Position numbers and translations under genes: made by a program. Below, in pieces: positions 52,644 to 64,000 of a stretch of 64,000 nt of DNA (positions within the stretch are counted from its first letter, which is position 1; the number at the start of each line of letters is the position of its first letter). Source of the stretch: Sporothrix humicola (lineage: Eukaryota; Ascomycota; Sordariomycetes; Ophiostomatales; Ophiostomataceae); NCBI GenBank assembly GCA_021396245.1, contig WNYE01000059.1, positions 124,001 to 188,000 of the forward strand, read 5' to 3'. The notes beneath the pieces were generated by a model. It saw nothing but the letters and a program-made list of their open reading frames with translations. It did not search any database and was not told the DNA's origin.

Positions 52644-52820
52644 ATTAACCGTTGCAAAGCAGACGACGCACGTCCGGGGTAAACGTTGTGTTACACAGTA
52701 GAAAGTAGGAGGGAAATCAGTGGGCTTATGCTTGCTTGTCTGTCTGTCTCTGATTTCTTCCTTCCCAGTTTTTCGTGTTTTGTGACCTGTCTCTTTTTTC
52801 TTGTCTGGCCCGAGTCTGCG

Positions 52821-53007
52821 TCCTTTTTTTATTTCTTTCTTTTTCTTTCTTTTTCTTTCCTTTTCTTTCTTTTTCTTTCCTTTTCTTTTTTTTTTTCTTT
52901 TTCTTTCTTTTTCTTTCTTTTTTTTTCCTTTTTTTTTCCATTTCTTTCTTTTTTTCTTTTTTTTCTTTTTTTTTATTTTTTTTTTTTTTCTTTTTATCTT
53001 TTTTTAT
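52821..53007. repeat. polypyrimidine (T/C) microsatellite at the composition boundary
   Basis: Nearly 190 bases of T with interspersed C, mostly as TTTTTCTTTC units that decay to runs of T on the right. It lies exactly where ordinary DNA changes to the AT-rich block. Translated frames here (Phe/Ser only) are meaningless. Confidence 0.9.
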
Positions 53008-56000
53008 TAAACTTATATTTACCTTTAGCTTTACTTTTTCTAATTATAAAACACGATAACTTTAAAACGACGACGAATTTAATATAAATAAATATAATAA
53101 CTTAACTCTCGGTAATATAAAAAAGTTTTAACGGTTTTTATTTTTTTTAAATACTACGTAACGATTAATAAACTTAATTTAATATAATATATATAAAAAA
53201 AATAAAAGAAAAAAATACAATCTTTACCGTACATTATAAAAGCTAATATAAATATAATAACCGTAAACGTAAAACGTAAAAACCTTACTTCGTTTCGCCG
53301 TTATTAACTTATTTTTAATAAGTTTATAAAAAAATAAAAAGGTATTATTGAAGATACGGTTACAATTCGAGAGAAAGATCTTCGCGTTACGTTAAGTTAA
53401 ATCGGTTTTTATATACGTTAAAGAGTTTAAACGGTTAATATCTTACCTCGGTTAAAACGACTTTATAATAATAATATTTTTTTATAAAAGTTTAAAAAAT
53501 AACGTAAAAGATATACTTTATATAAAAAATTAACTCGACACTTTAATAAAGTATATAACGATAGTTATATAAATCGATAATAATTTATATTAACGTCGTT
53601 AAAAAAAGAAACGTAACTAAGGTTACCGGTATAAAAATTAAACTTTATAAATATAGTACAGAAAAAATTATTTTCTCGTAATATATTACTTTACCGGTAT
53701 TATTATTATAATAAACGACGAATTTTACCGTAAAGTAAAATTTCTTTTATAAAAGAATAATAAATATAAATAAAGTAAAATAAATATAACTTAGTTATAA
53801 ACGAAGCGAAAAAAAAAAGTTTAACGTCTCCGAGTAAAATAAATTAAAAACGGAAGTGTTTTTTTTTCGAACAGTACGGGAGTGGTGCGAGTATTTTTTA
53901 AAGTAACGTATATACACTGGCCGTCGTTGTTAATCTTAGTTATTATACAATTGTAGTAAAAGTACGGTACGGGCGGCGGCGGGTTAAGTAATAAGTATAA
54001 ATTACACTCGCCGGTAATAATCGAGGCCGTTATACTTTAAATAAAATAACCGTAATTAATGTAAACGAAATAAAAGCGGTAAAACGGGTAACGGGGCGGT
54101 TACGTAAAGGTAACGGTGTGGAATAACTTGTATACACACGGTTAATAAATTAAGTAAACGTACGGAAACATTATAATAAACCGTATATCGATCGAAAGTA
54201 AAGTGTTAAATGTGTAACTACTAGTAAAACAGCCCGTCCGGTACGTTGGCAGGCCGCGGGTAATAATACCGGTAAGTTATAAAAGTAAATTATGTACGTA
54301 GCTTTAAACTTAAAGGTGTCGTGGTAATACTACGACCGAATATTCGACTAAAATAACTTGGGTTACACGTTATTAACGGCGGTGTTATTAAAATAAACGA
54401 ACGGAGGTGGGGAACGGAGAGTATAAAATTTAGACGTAGTGGTTAAAAGAATAACGGTAACGGCGGTGGTCGTAATAATAAATAATAAGTGTAAAAAAAA
54501 AAAAAAGTAAAAGATAAATAAAAAAAAAAAAAAAAAATAACGGCCGAAACGAAAGTAAGAATTTTAAAAATATAAAAAGTAATAAAAGACGGTAGTAAAT
54601 AATATTAATTAAAAGTAAAAGATTATAAACGTAATTAACCGACGTTACGATAAATAATATTAATAAATTTAAACGATTAATTTAACTTTTTTTAAGTATT
54701 ATTATTACGCTTTACGCCCGGAAACAATAATCTTTTTATAAATTTAACTTAACGTTCTTTTTATTTATAATTTTAAAACTAAATACCACATAATTAAAAT
54801 ATACTCGTAAAAATAGTTTTAAAAACATTAGTTTTTTATTCGCTTATTATAAGTTATTACTTAAACTTTTTTAATTAGTTATAAAAATAACTTTTTTTTA
54901 TAAGTTTAAAGAAAGTACTTTACTTCCAACCGTTTTTACCCGCTTCAATTATTAAAGCTTAATATTTTTCTGTACGTTATATTTTAAAACTACTTAATCT
55001 TTAAACCCGTTATTACTTTATAAGTTTCGCGACTTAATTTATAAACGAATCTTTTTAATAATTTTATTTTTCTTTTACGTTATAACTTTTACCGAATTGT
55101 ATTTCTATTAATATATAACTTAATTATTTTTTAACTTTCTTTAAAACTTTTTTTTACTCGTTAAATACGAAAGTTTAAACTTAAAATTAAAACTACTTTA
55201 AATCGTGAACTCGTTAAAAAATACAAAAAAAAAGTATATAACTTTTTAAAAATAATAATAAAAAGTTACCGTAAACGTTAACTTATATAAATAAAAAAAG
55301 TATACTTTAACTTAGTATAAAATTTTTATTATAATATTATTATTTTTCCGGTAAATAATATTATCGTAGTTTTTATTAAAGTTTAAAAAACTTTAAACGT
55401 TATATATATTTACGTTAACGAAACTAATAAATATAAAGATAAAGTTAAAAAAAAGATTAAATATACAGTGGTTATACTTTAAAAGCCGGGATAAAAATTT
55501 ATTTATTATAAAAAATATAAAGTAAAACTAGTCGCGAATAGTTAATATTTTAAAGTATTTAAAAAGATTAAAGTTAAAAAGTTTAAACTTTAAAAGGTTA
55601 ACTAAAAGTTTATAACCTTCCGTTTACTTTAAAATTAAAAAGTTATTTACTTAAAAATATAAAAGTTAATAAACGGTTTAACCTTTCTTTAACGAGGTAT
55701 CGTTAATACGACTTTAACCTTACTTAAAGTAAAAACTTAAATAATATTTATATACTTTAACTTAAAAGTTATACTTATTAAAGGCCTTATTTACAATTAA
55801 TAAATATATTATTATAATAATAATTATAAAAGTATATTACCTTTTTACGTTTTTAATCTTTTTATATCTTCGTTCGTGTCCTCGTCGTCTTTAATATTTA
55901 CTTCTAATATTAGTTTTTTATCTTTAATACTATTAAAGTGAAAGTTTATTTCACTTATTTTTTCTGTCTTTGTTTTACTTTAAAACTCGTTAACTTAAAC

Positions 56001-56559
56001 TTAATGTTTTTTTTTTAACTATCCGCGTTTTAAAAAAAATAGTGTAGTTATATATTATAAAAGTTTTTATTATTAACTAATTTATTAATTATTAATAACT
56101 TTTATAAAACTATTATTATTATATATACCGATATAAGTAAAATCTTTTTTATATTTTTTATAAAGTTTAATAATAATATTATTAAAAGTTTAAAAAGTTT
56201 TTAAAACCGACTAATTTTAAAACGTTTTAATAAATTCCCGATTACGGGTGTTTATTCGTATAAGTTACGTAATCGGTAATAAAATATATAAAAAGAAAAT
56301 ATCGTAACTTAAACTTCGAAAAATTTTACGTAATAACTTTTGTGTTACTTTGTGTTTACTTTTAGTCGTATTAACTAAATTAACTTACTTTTTTTTTCTT
56401 TTTTGTATTAAAGAAAAAACTTTATTAAAGGAGGTAATAAGTTTTTCCGTAATGATATTTTTATTGGTTAAATTAAATAGTCGTATTATTAGTTTTTTAA
56501 AATAAGTTTTAATTTTATTATTCGGTACTTAAGTTATTCTCCGTAATAAGTGAGAGTAA

Positions 56560-56930
56560 ATAAAGTGAAAATGTAGAAAAAAGTAAAAAAAAAGTAAAAA
56601 AAAGTAAAAAAAAAGTAAAAAAAAAATAAAAAAAAAGTAAAAAAGAAATAGAAAAAGAGGTGGAAAAAAGGTAAAAAAAAAGTAAAAAAAAAGTGAAAAA
56701 AAGTAAAAAAAAAGTAAAAAAAAAGTAAAAAAAAGGTAAAAAAAAGTAAAAAAAAAGTAAAAAAAAAGTGGAAAAAAAGTAAAAAAAAAGTAAAAAAAAA
56801 GTAAAAAAAAAGTAAAAAAAGAAGTAAAAAAAAAGTAAAAGTAAAAAAAAGTAAAAAAAAAGTGGAGGTGGAAAAAAGGTGGAAGTGAAAGGAGGTAAAA
56901 GTGAAAAAAAATAAAAGTGGAAAAGTTTAC
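56560..56930. repeat. A-rich minisatellite, GTAAAAAAAA-type units
   Basis: About 370 bases of tandem units of roughly 9-11 bases, each G plus T (or GG) followed by seven to nine A. Interspersed variants include GTGGAAAAA and GGTGGAAG. It lies inside the RIP-type block and may be a decayed low-complexity part of an element. Confidence 0.85.
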
Positions 56931-59900
56931 ATTTATAAATTAAAAATAAAAAAAGTAAGTAACCACGTTTTATGTTTACCCCTTTTATCTTTATACTTAT
57001 TTTTTTAATATAAAAAAAATCCCGAAGAATCGTATAAAGACTTATATAATATAATATACGTACGGAGACCGTGGCCGTATAATATTAAAGAGCGGTTTAT
57101 ACATTTACCTTTTTAACTATAGTATTTTTAACGTCGTATTAACCTTTAAGTTATTAATATAAATTTAACGATTTAAAAAAAAAAAAGTTTATTATACGTA
57201 GTTTTTAAACAATACAATGTTTATAAATTCGTAAATATAAATATATCCTTTTAAACAAACTTTTTAAATATTACGGGGCGTTGTCCACTAAGAGGCGGTG
57301 TTATAATATACAAAGTTAATTGTATAAAATATATACGTTTCTTATATTTTAAAAATAAATAAATATTTCTTTTTTAAACGTTTATTTACTTTGTCTAACT
57401 GTATAACTTTAGCGAGTGGCTTAGGTTTATACACTCGTTTAAATGTAATATATCCGTTTAAATATAAGAATTTAAACATTGTATAACTTTTAAAAAATAA
57501 ATATATAAAATTAATATATTTAAAAAAAGTACGGAAACGTGGTTAAAAAATTCGGAGACTATTTTTAAAGATTCGTTAATACGTTTTTTTTATATAAAAC
57601 TTTTAATATATTTTCGTTTAAATATTATAAAAGTTAATAAATATACCGTCGCGTATATAACTTTTATATACGGGATTATAACCTTTAATATAAATTATAT
57701 AAAAAATTATAAAATATAAAAAAGTGTAAGTTTTACATTATAAAAATTACTATACTTTTTTTTACCGTAATCTTTTTTTTATTTATTTACAAAATTTTTA
57801 CTTTTCGTTTAAATTTTGTTAAATTATTTTACTCTTTCGGTTTAATTACGGCCTTTGTATTATTGTAAAAGCTTTAATATATTTTAAGGGTAATTTAATA
57901 AGTATTAACTTTATTTTAAATATAATTTAGTCGTTTATACTTTAGTTTTTTTATAATGTTTAACACTTAATAAAATACGATTAAACTCCCGGTCTCGAAT
58001 AATATAATAATAACTAAAACTACGACCCTTTAACCTCCACTAAATAAACTTATAAATACGGTCGACGGCGGCAATAGTTTTTTTACTAAAAATAAAAGTT
58101 ATAATACGAAAAACTTTAACACTTTTTAGTTAAATAATAAAAATAAAGATTCTTAAGTAACTATAAAAGTAAAGTTCGTTTATACTTTAATAGTTTTTAT
58201 AATAAAATACAAAAAATAAAAAAATATAAATTAACTATAACTTTTATAATATAGTTTCCGTTTTCGTTTTTAACTATTAATTTATAATTATTAATTATAC
58301 TTATACTCGGTGCCTCGCTTTTTATTTAATATTTTTTTTTAAATAAAAAATCGATTTTTTTTTATAACCCCCCCCCCCTTTAATAATAAAAAAAATACAA
58401 CAACCGAAAAAAATATATATATTATTCGTACGTTATTTTTAGATAAACTCTTTTTAAGTTTTAAACCTTAAAACCGACTATACGTCGAGTTGAGTTTACG
58501 GTACACTTTATGTTAACGTTAACTACGACAAATATATTATATTATATATTTTTAAGGTATTACCGTTAAGTAAGTAATAAATTTTTAATACTTTTTTTGG
58601 GTCTTTTCCATTAATAAATAGTAAATAAAAAGGCCGAGGATAATAGTGTATATATAAAGTTTATAAACTTAAAACCGGAGGATATTGGTTTATTAATAAT
58701 AAAATAGTTAAAGTTATATAATGTTAAGTTATTACGGTTATAATAATAGTTATCTTTAATATATAATACGTAACACTAAATATATAACTATAAAAATTCG
58801 ACAAGAATTTATATAGTATAAAGTGTTTAAAATAAATCGTTATTTATATAATACATTTTTACTTTTACGACCTTTTAAAAAAAAAAATATTAAAAAAAAA
58901 ATATAAAAATAAATCCTTTTAAAAAAAGATAAAATAACTCTTTAAAGTAAACGTTTAAGATATACGGTATAAATATATAAATAAACTAAACTAAATAACA
59001 TTATTATATTTTTTAACAAAGAAAAACAAACACGTACGACGACAAAAGTTAAATTTCGGAAAAATATTTCGAAACTAAAAAAAGAAACTTAATTTTTTTT
59101 AAAAAAAGAAAAGTTTTAATGTTTCGAAACTAAATTAATTTAACTTAATTTTATATTTCTTAATACGTGTTTAGTTATATTTTTAAAGTTACGTGTTAGA
59201 AAGTCCGGTTAAAAAATAATTTTTTTAGGTTATATAAAATATAAAGTAATAAGTACGATGTTATTTTAATAAAGCTTTTAAGTTACCCTCGAGTAAAATA
59301 AACTTTTTTTTTTCGGTTCCCCGAAACAAAACAATTATAAAAGAAATCTCCGATAAATAACGTTTACGCTATTAACTATAACACAAGTTAACATTTATTA
59401 CGGTTAAGTCGACGAGATTAAAAATTCGAGTTAAGTAACAAACCTACCCTACCGCGGTATTCTAAATTAAAAACATTATAAGTATTTAATAAAGTTAAAC
59501 ACGTTTCGAAAAGCTTTAAAACCTTTACGAAAACGTATAATATAAAAAATATTTTTAAAATACAATTACCCGTTATCGAAAATAACATCGTCGAAAGTTA
59601 CGAAACGAAACGAGTTATAAACACTTTTAAAGTTTTTTTTATTATAAAACTTTTATCTCGGTTATATATAGAGTAAAAGGATAAAGAGGTCTTAAGTATA
59701 TCGAGATTACTTCGTAAATATAAACTTTACGAAAAAGATAAAAATATTTTTTTTTATTTTTAAAAAGAATATATAAAAATTATATATAATTAAAATTATA
59801 ATAAAACGTAAGATTAATAAAACGTTTTAAAAAATAACTATTAACTAAAATACGTTTTTTTTAAGTTATAAAATTAATAAACTTAAATATTACCGGCCGC

Positions 59901-62900
59901 GAAAACTTTTTGTTAATAAAATTATCTCGCCGGAATATACTATTATTATATTTATTTTAATAATACTATATATACTTTATTTTACCGACGACCCATTAAT
60001 TTAAGTCTTTTACTATTGTAATAAAAATAACGTAAATTTTTAAAAAATTATACTTTAATATATTAAAACTTTTATTTAAACCTTTAAAAATAATCGACTT
60101 ATTATTAAAAAAGAGTTAATTTATTTTATAATAATATAATATAACTATATAATAGTTAAAGATTAAAAAAACAAAAAGTAAAGTTTAATAATAAAGTAAT
60201 AATTAATAAATAAACATAAGTACTTTCTCTTTTAATTATAACTTAAAAAAAGAAAAATATTTTATAAAACGAATTAATATATATTTAACTTTACGCTTAA
60301 ATCGTTAAAAAAGTTAACCACTATAATATTATAAAGCTTAATATTTTATTAAAAATATTATTAATTTTAAAAAACTTACTCGCCTTCCACGCCGTTAAAT
60401 AAGTTTACGTTATTTTAGTTTTTTTAAACGAAGTTAACAGTATTATTAAAAGGTTAAATACAACAAGTTAAGAATATAGTTTATTTAATTTAACGACGTA
60501 TAAACTTACATTTGTAATTACTTTTACTATATAATTTAATATAAAAACCTTAACTATAAAAAAGGGTAAAAACGATAATATACTATTTTAAGGTGTATAT
60601 ATACGGTTATTATTATATGTTAATAACGTTCCGGCGGACGTTGGAGTATATAGGTCGTTGTTTACGGATAACGGACGTTTTTCGCTTTTGACTTTAATAA
60701 CTTTTTGTTTGAAAAACGAGGAGGGTGGGTTCTCGTTTGGTAAATTATTACTCAGTTTTTTGGCCGAATGTTGAACTTTTTGTCTTTTGGTTGTTTAACT
60801 TAATGTTGTTTTTTTAAGTTTTTATTTAAGTTTTACGAGTTTTTATTTTACGTATCGTTTTTTTTATAAAAATTCTTTATAACTAAAGTTTATTTTAAGG
60901 TTACGGTTAACCTTGTTTAAACTAATAACTTCGTTAACTTTATATTTATTATACCGTAAAAAAAAACAAAAAAAAAAAAAAAAACTTACGTTTACTCGTT
61001 AAAGTATATAATTAAAAATACTAGGTTAAAAAATACCGAAACACGGGTTTTTTTTTTTTAACTATTTAATTTTTTTAATAACTTAAACGAAAAGATTATT
61101 AATAATACTGGATCGATTTATAAAGTTGTTTAATATATTTATTAAAGGGTAACTTATTATTCTTTAATAAATTTTTTTTTTTTCGTCGATTAATTTAAAA
61201 CTTACAAGTTAAAAAAAGTAAAAAGTAAAAATACTTTCGTTTGTTTTTTAACCGTTCGATCGTGCGAGTTATTAAACCGGTGGTTTTACGAAAGTCGTAT
61301 AAAAATTTCGGTTTAAGTTTATTTAGTAAACAACTTGTAACTAAGCTTTCGACGTTTTTCGTCGTTATATTATTTTTACGAGTTATAAGATAAATGTAAT
61401 AGAAAAGTAAAAAATTATAATTTATTAATTAAGTTGAATTTTACGTATATTATTAAAGGGATAATTTAAGTTTATTATATTAAACGAGTGTATGTTCTTT
61501 TTGTAAAATATAAACGATAATAAAAGAAAAAAATTTCGAATAAAGAGTAAGAGTTTTAAAGGTGTTTAAAACTTTTTTTTCCGTATTAAGTTTTATACGG
61601 TTATTTAAACGAGACTACTTTAATAAGTTAATAAGTGTTTGGGTTAAAATAATAAAAGTAATTTAGTTACGTTTAGTTATTAAAAATAACTTCGCGTTTT
61701 TAATTTATTTTTTTAAGTGTTTAAGTTAAATAACGAGATACGATTTATTTTTAAATGGTGATAACGATATTAACTATCTTCGTAGTCGTTTAACTGTTTT
61801 TTTTAAACCGTGAATTTTTTAAATATAAGTTCCCGTGTATAAGTATTCGAATTAATAAATAGTTCTTTTAGAAATTATATTAAGATTAGTAATAAAGGGA
61901 AAACGGATTATAAGTTTATAGTACTCCGTATAACGGTTGAAAAGGTGGTTTGTTTTAAATTTTATTTAAACCGAGCGTTTTTTTAAAAAAACGTTTTTTC
62001 GAAAGGACGTTTAGATTCGAATTAATTAATTTATTTTTAAATTTAAAAGTTTATTAAAAGTTATACTTTTTTTAAAATAAGTGTCGTGACGTACGGTTAA
62101 TTTATATATAATAAAACTAAATGTTTTTTTAACCTTCGCGTTACTTTTATTTATTTTTTTATTTATATAAAATAAATGTATTTATTATACCGGCGGTAAA
62201 AGTTAATATAAACTTGCGATATTATAATGTTTAAATTCGTTAACTTAAAAAAAGGGTTATTAATAATAATTTATAAATATAAATAAAACTTTTATATATC
62301 GTTAAAATTATATATTTTTTATATATATTTATATTTTTATACCTTATTTAACTATATATAATACTTCTTTAACGTATCCTTGTAATTTAACCTTTTCGAC
62401 GTAACTTAACTTAACGTTCGACGCCGTTTTATTTTATTATAATATTTTACACTCCGACTAACTTTATAACTTTAACGGGTATATTTAAAGAATACCTTCG
62501 ACCACCATTAACTTTTTTATTATTTTTTATTATAAATAAAGATTAACCGTTTATTTTAAAAAAGAACGGTTACGGCGTAAAAGTACCGTTTAAAAAAATT
62601 TTATATTCGTAAAAATTTAAATAAAAAAAAGTATACCGAATATAACGGATATAAATAAGTCGAGTATTTTATTAATATTAATAAAGTTATATACTTATTA
62701 CTTAATTAAACGACGATAAAGTTTAATTATATTAAGTAGTATTAACGAAGGTTATAGTTTAAGACGACTCGGTTTAGTTAAAAGCGATAACGAGCTTTTC
62801 GTTTATTTATTTTATTTATATAATTAAGTAAACTTTTTATTATAAGTATTATTTAGTTACCGTTACTTTATTTTATATCGAAAACTTTTTTAAATTTGGT

Positions 62901-63650
62901 CTTCTATTAAGTATATTAAACAACGATATCTCCGCGTACACTTAAATACTAAACGATAAAAAAATTAACATTTACGGTGTTATCGAGGTAATACGGAGGT
63001 TTAATATTACTTTTACAAAAAATATAATTAAATACGTTTTATTTAAACTTTTAAAAGGAGTCGCCCGGTACTTTCGGTAAACGGTAAATAAAGAATATAA
63101 ACACTTGTTAGTACTAATAAAGTGGATAGTTTTATTATAAATTATTTTAGTACGTTTTTTCCTTTGTCCGTTTATTAAAAACGAATAAAATAAAGCTAAT
63201 AATATTTAAACTACCGACGCCGATATTACGAAAACGTTAATAACGCTTTATCGCTTTCTTAATTTACTTTATCTCGAAACTATACCAAGTGTATTTACAA
63301 AGTTAATCAAAGCGATTTATAACCGGTTAAATAAAATATAAATGGCTATTTTTTAAAAGTTACTCACCGTTAAAAAAGCCACCTACGAGTCGGTATAAAG
63401 TTTAAAAAACGATATACGAAATAAATTATATTAAATTTATTTACTTTAAACGGTTTTTAAAAAAGTTTATAGTAATACTAACGGATTTTTATAAAAACTT
63501 AATATAAACCGAACAGTAAACGAAAACTTAATTAATTTTAACGACCTTTTAAAAGTCGATATAAAAACGGTACCGTTATACGGATTAAACGTTAAGGTTA
63601 CGAAAACTTTTATATTCGAAACGTTAGTTTTAATATTAAATTCGGACTTA

Positions 63651-63788
63651 AAATTAAACTACGTTTACGACAACGTACTTATTAAGTTTATAAAAAAAAT
63701 TAATTTAATATTTACATTAAAATTAAACGACGTATACAACGATATACTTATTGAGGTTACGAAAGTTAATAAAATATTACCTTAAGAC
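63651..63788. repeat. possible two-copy direct repeat of about 69 bases
   Basis: The segment starting AAATTAAACTACGTTTACGA at 63651 recurs in diverged form at 63720 (AAATTAAACGACGTATACAA). The first 35 or so bases match well and the rest only weakly. A period of 69 bases (23 codons) would suit a repeated coding unit in the former element. Similarity in such AT-rich sequence can arise by chance. Confidence 0.4.
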
Positions 63789-64000
63789 TTATTAAACAAT
63801 TTTCTTTACGAAACAATATTTATTTACCTTTTTCGTTAATATAAACTTTTATTTACTTTATATTTTACTACGTTTACAAGCTAATATATCCGTAACAAAC
63901 TTAAATACATTACGATACCGAAACTTTTTTAAAGGTTAAACAATATATTATCGATATTTATTTATAAGTAAAAAAAAACGTAAGTATATTATAAGTATAT

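Larger units (their letters stand above)
45110..52820. other. gene-poor region beside the AT-rich block
   Basis: About 7.7 kb without a supported gene. About 45110-46520 is purine-rich on the + strand, fitting the leader of the leftward gene at 45109. Further right the composition is mixed and frames are short; those at 51460-52095 and 50886-51437 start with non-ATG codons and show no domain. Two short tandem repeats are listed separately. RNA genes cannot be excluded, but I saw no tRNA B-box or 5S-like core. Confidence 0.5.
53008..64000. repeat. RIP-mutated AT-rich block, probable inactivated transposon nest
   Basis: The block is extremely A/T-rich to the window end. CA and TG dinucleotides are strongly depleted, while TA is in great excess and CG persists as isolated CG pairs, along with CC and CT. 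This is the signature of repeat-induced point mutation, which turns CA into TA on either strand of duplicated DNA in Pezizomycotina. No open frame of 60 codons or more lies wholly inside, and stops are overwhelmingly TAA and TAG, as expected after RIP. I could not identify the original element or elements; no intact reverse transcriptase or transposase motif can be read. A sub-block at about 53880-54480 is less AT-rich and keeps some TGG and TGT. The block continues beyond the window, so its full size is unknown. Confidence 0.88.

Noticed and set aside
52686..53087. Phe-rich open frames over the polypyrimidine tract
   Set aside because: They are pure translations of T/C microsatellite DNA.
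53008..64000. CRISPR array or prokaryotic mobile element as the cause of the repeats in the AT-rich block
   Set aside because: No regularly spaced identical repeats exist, the flanks are eukaryotic, and the dinucleotide pattern fits RIP.

Overview
This window looks like a piece of a filamentous ascomycete genome (Pezizomycotina, most likely Sordariomycetes; an Ophiostomatales-like species is possible, but that is only a guess). The evidence is fungal-type genes (HOS3, BBC1, MRP51, RTR1, a 2EXR protein, a DUF1774 protein), compact introns with GTAAGT/GTACGC donors and CTAAC branch points 9-12 bases before the acceptor, mostly intronless genes with C-rich third positions, long pyrimidine-rich leaders, and an AT-rich tail with a repeat-induced point mutation (RIP) signature. 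I found no CRISPR array, prokaryotic operon, rRNA or tRNA gene.

Layout: 1-1987 has no gene I can support and probably holds the promoter and leader of a leftward gene outside the window. 1988-3754 (-) is an unrecognised coiled-coil protein. 3755-10039 is gene-free and includes a small partly RIP-like AT island (about 5530-6020). 10040-12993 (+, three exons) is an OSCA/CSC1-type stress-gated cation channel. Three leftward genes follow: an AcpS-type phosphopantetheinyl transferase (13499-14203), a DUF1774 membrane protein (14855-15724) and the HOS3 histone deacetylase (17422-21402). A GPI-anchored protein with a duplicated Cys domain (24627-25667, +) converges on queuine tRNA-ribosyltransferase (25885-27318, -). 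Then come a 2EXR protein (29788-30708, +), mitochondrial ribosomal protein MRP51 (31421-32947, +), cytosolic ribosomal protein eS17 (33581-34093, +), the RNA polymerase II CTD phosphatase RTR1/RPAP2 (34933-35952, -), the actin-patch protein BBC1 (37819-41676, +) and an unrecognised Ser-rich two-exon protein (43343-45109, -).

From 45110 to about 53010 I can support no gene. A polypyrimidine tract at 52821-53007 marks an abrupt change into about 11 kb of very AT-rich DNA that runs to the window end. There CA and TG dinucleotides are strongly depleted while TA and CG remain, and no long open frame survives. This is best read as a RIP-inactivated transposon nest or heterochromatic block.

The genes are mostly housekeeping (translation, tRNA modification, transcription, chromatin, endocytosis, membrane mechanosensing) and do not form an obvious cluster. 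The most interesting signals are the RIP block and its internal fossils, the E-box/telobox arrangement before eS17, the tandem Cys-domain duplication in the GPI protein, and the two unrecognised conserved-looking proteins.
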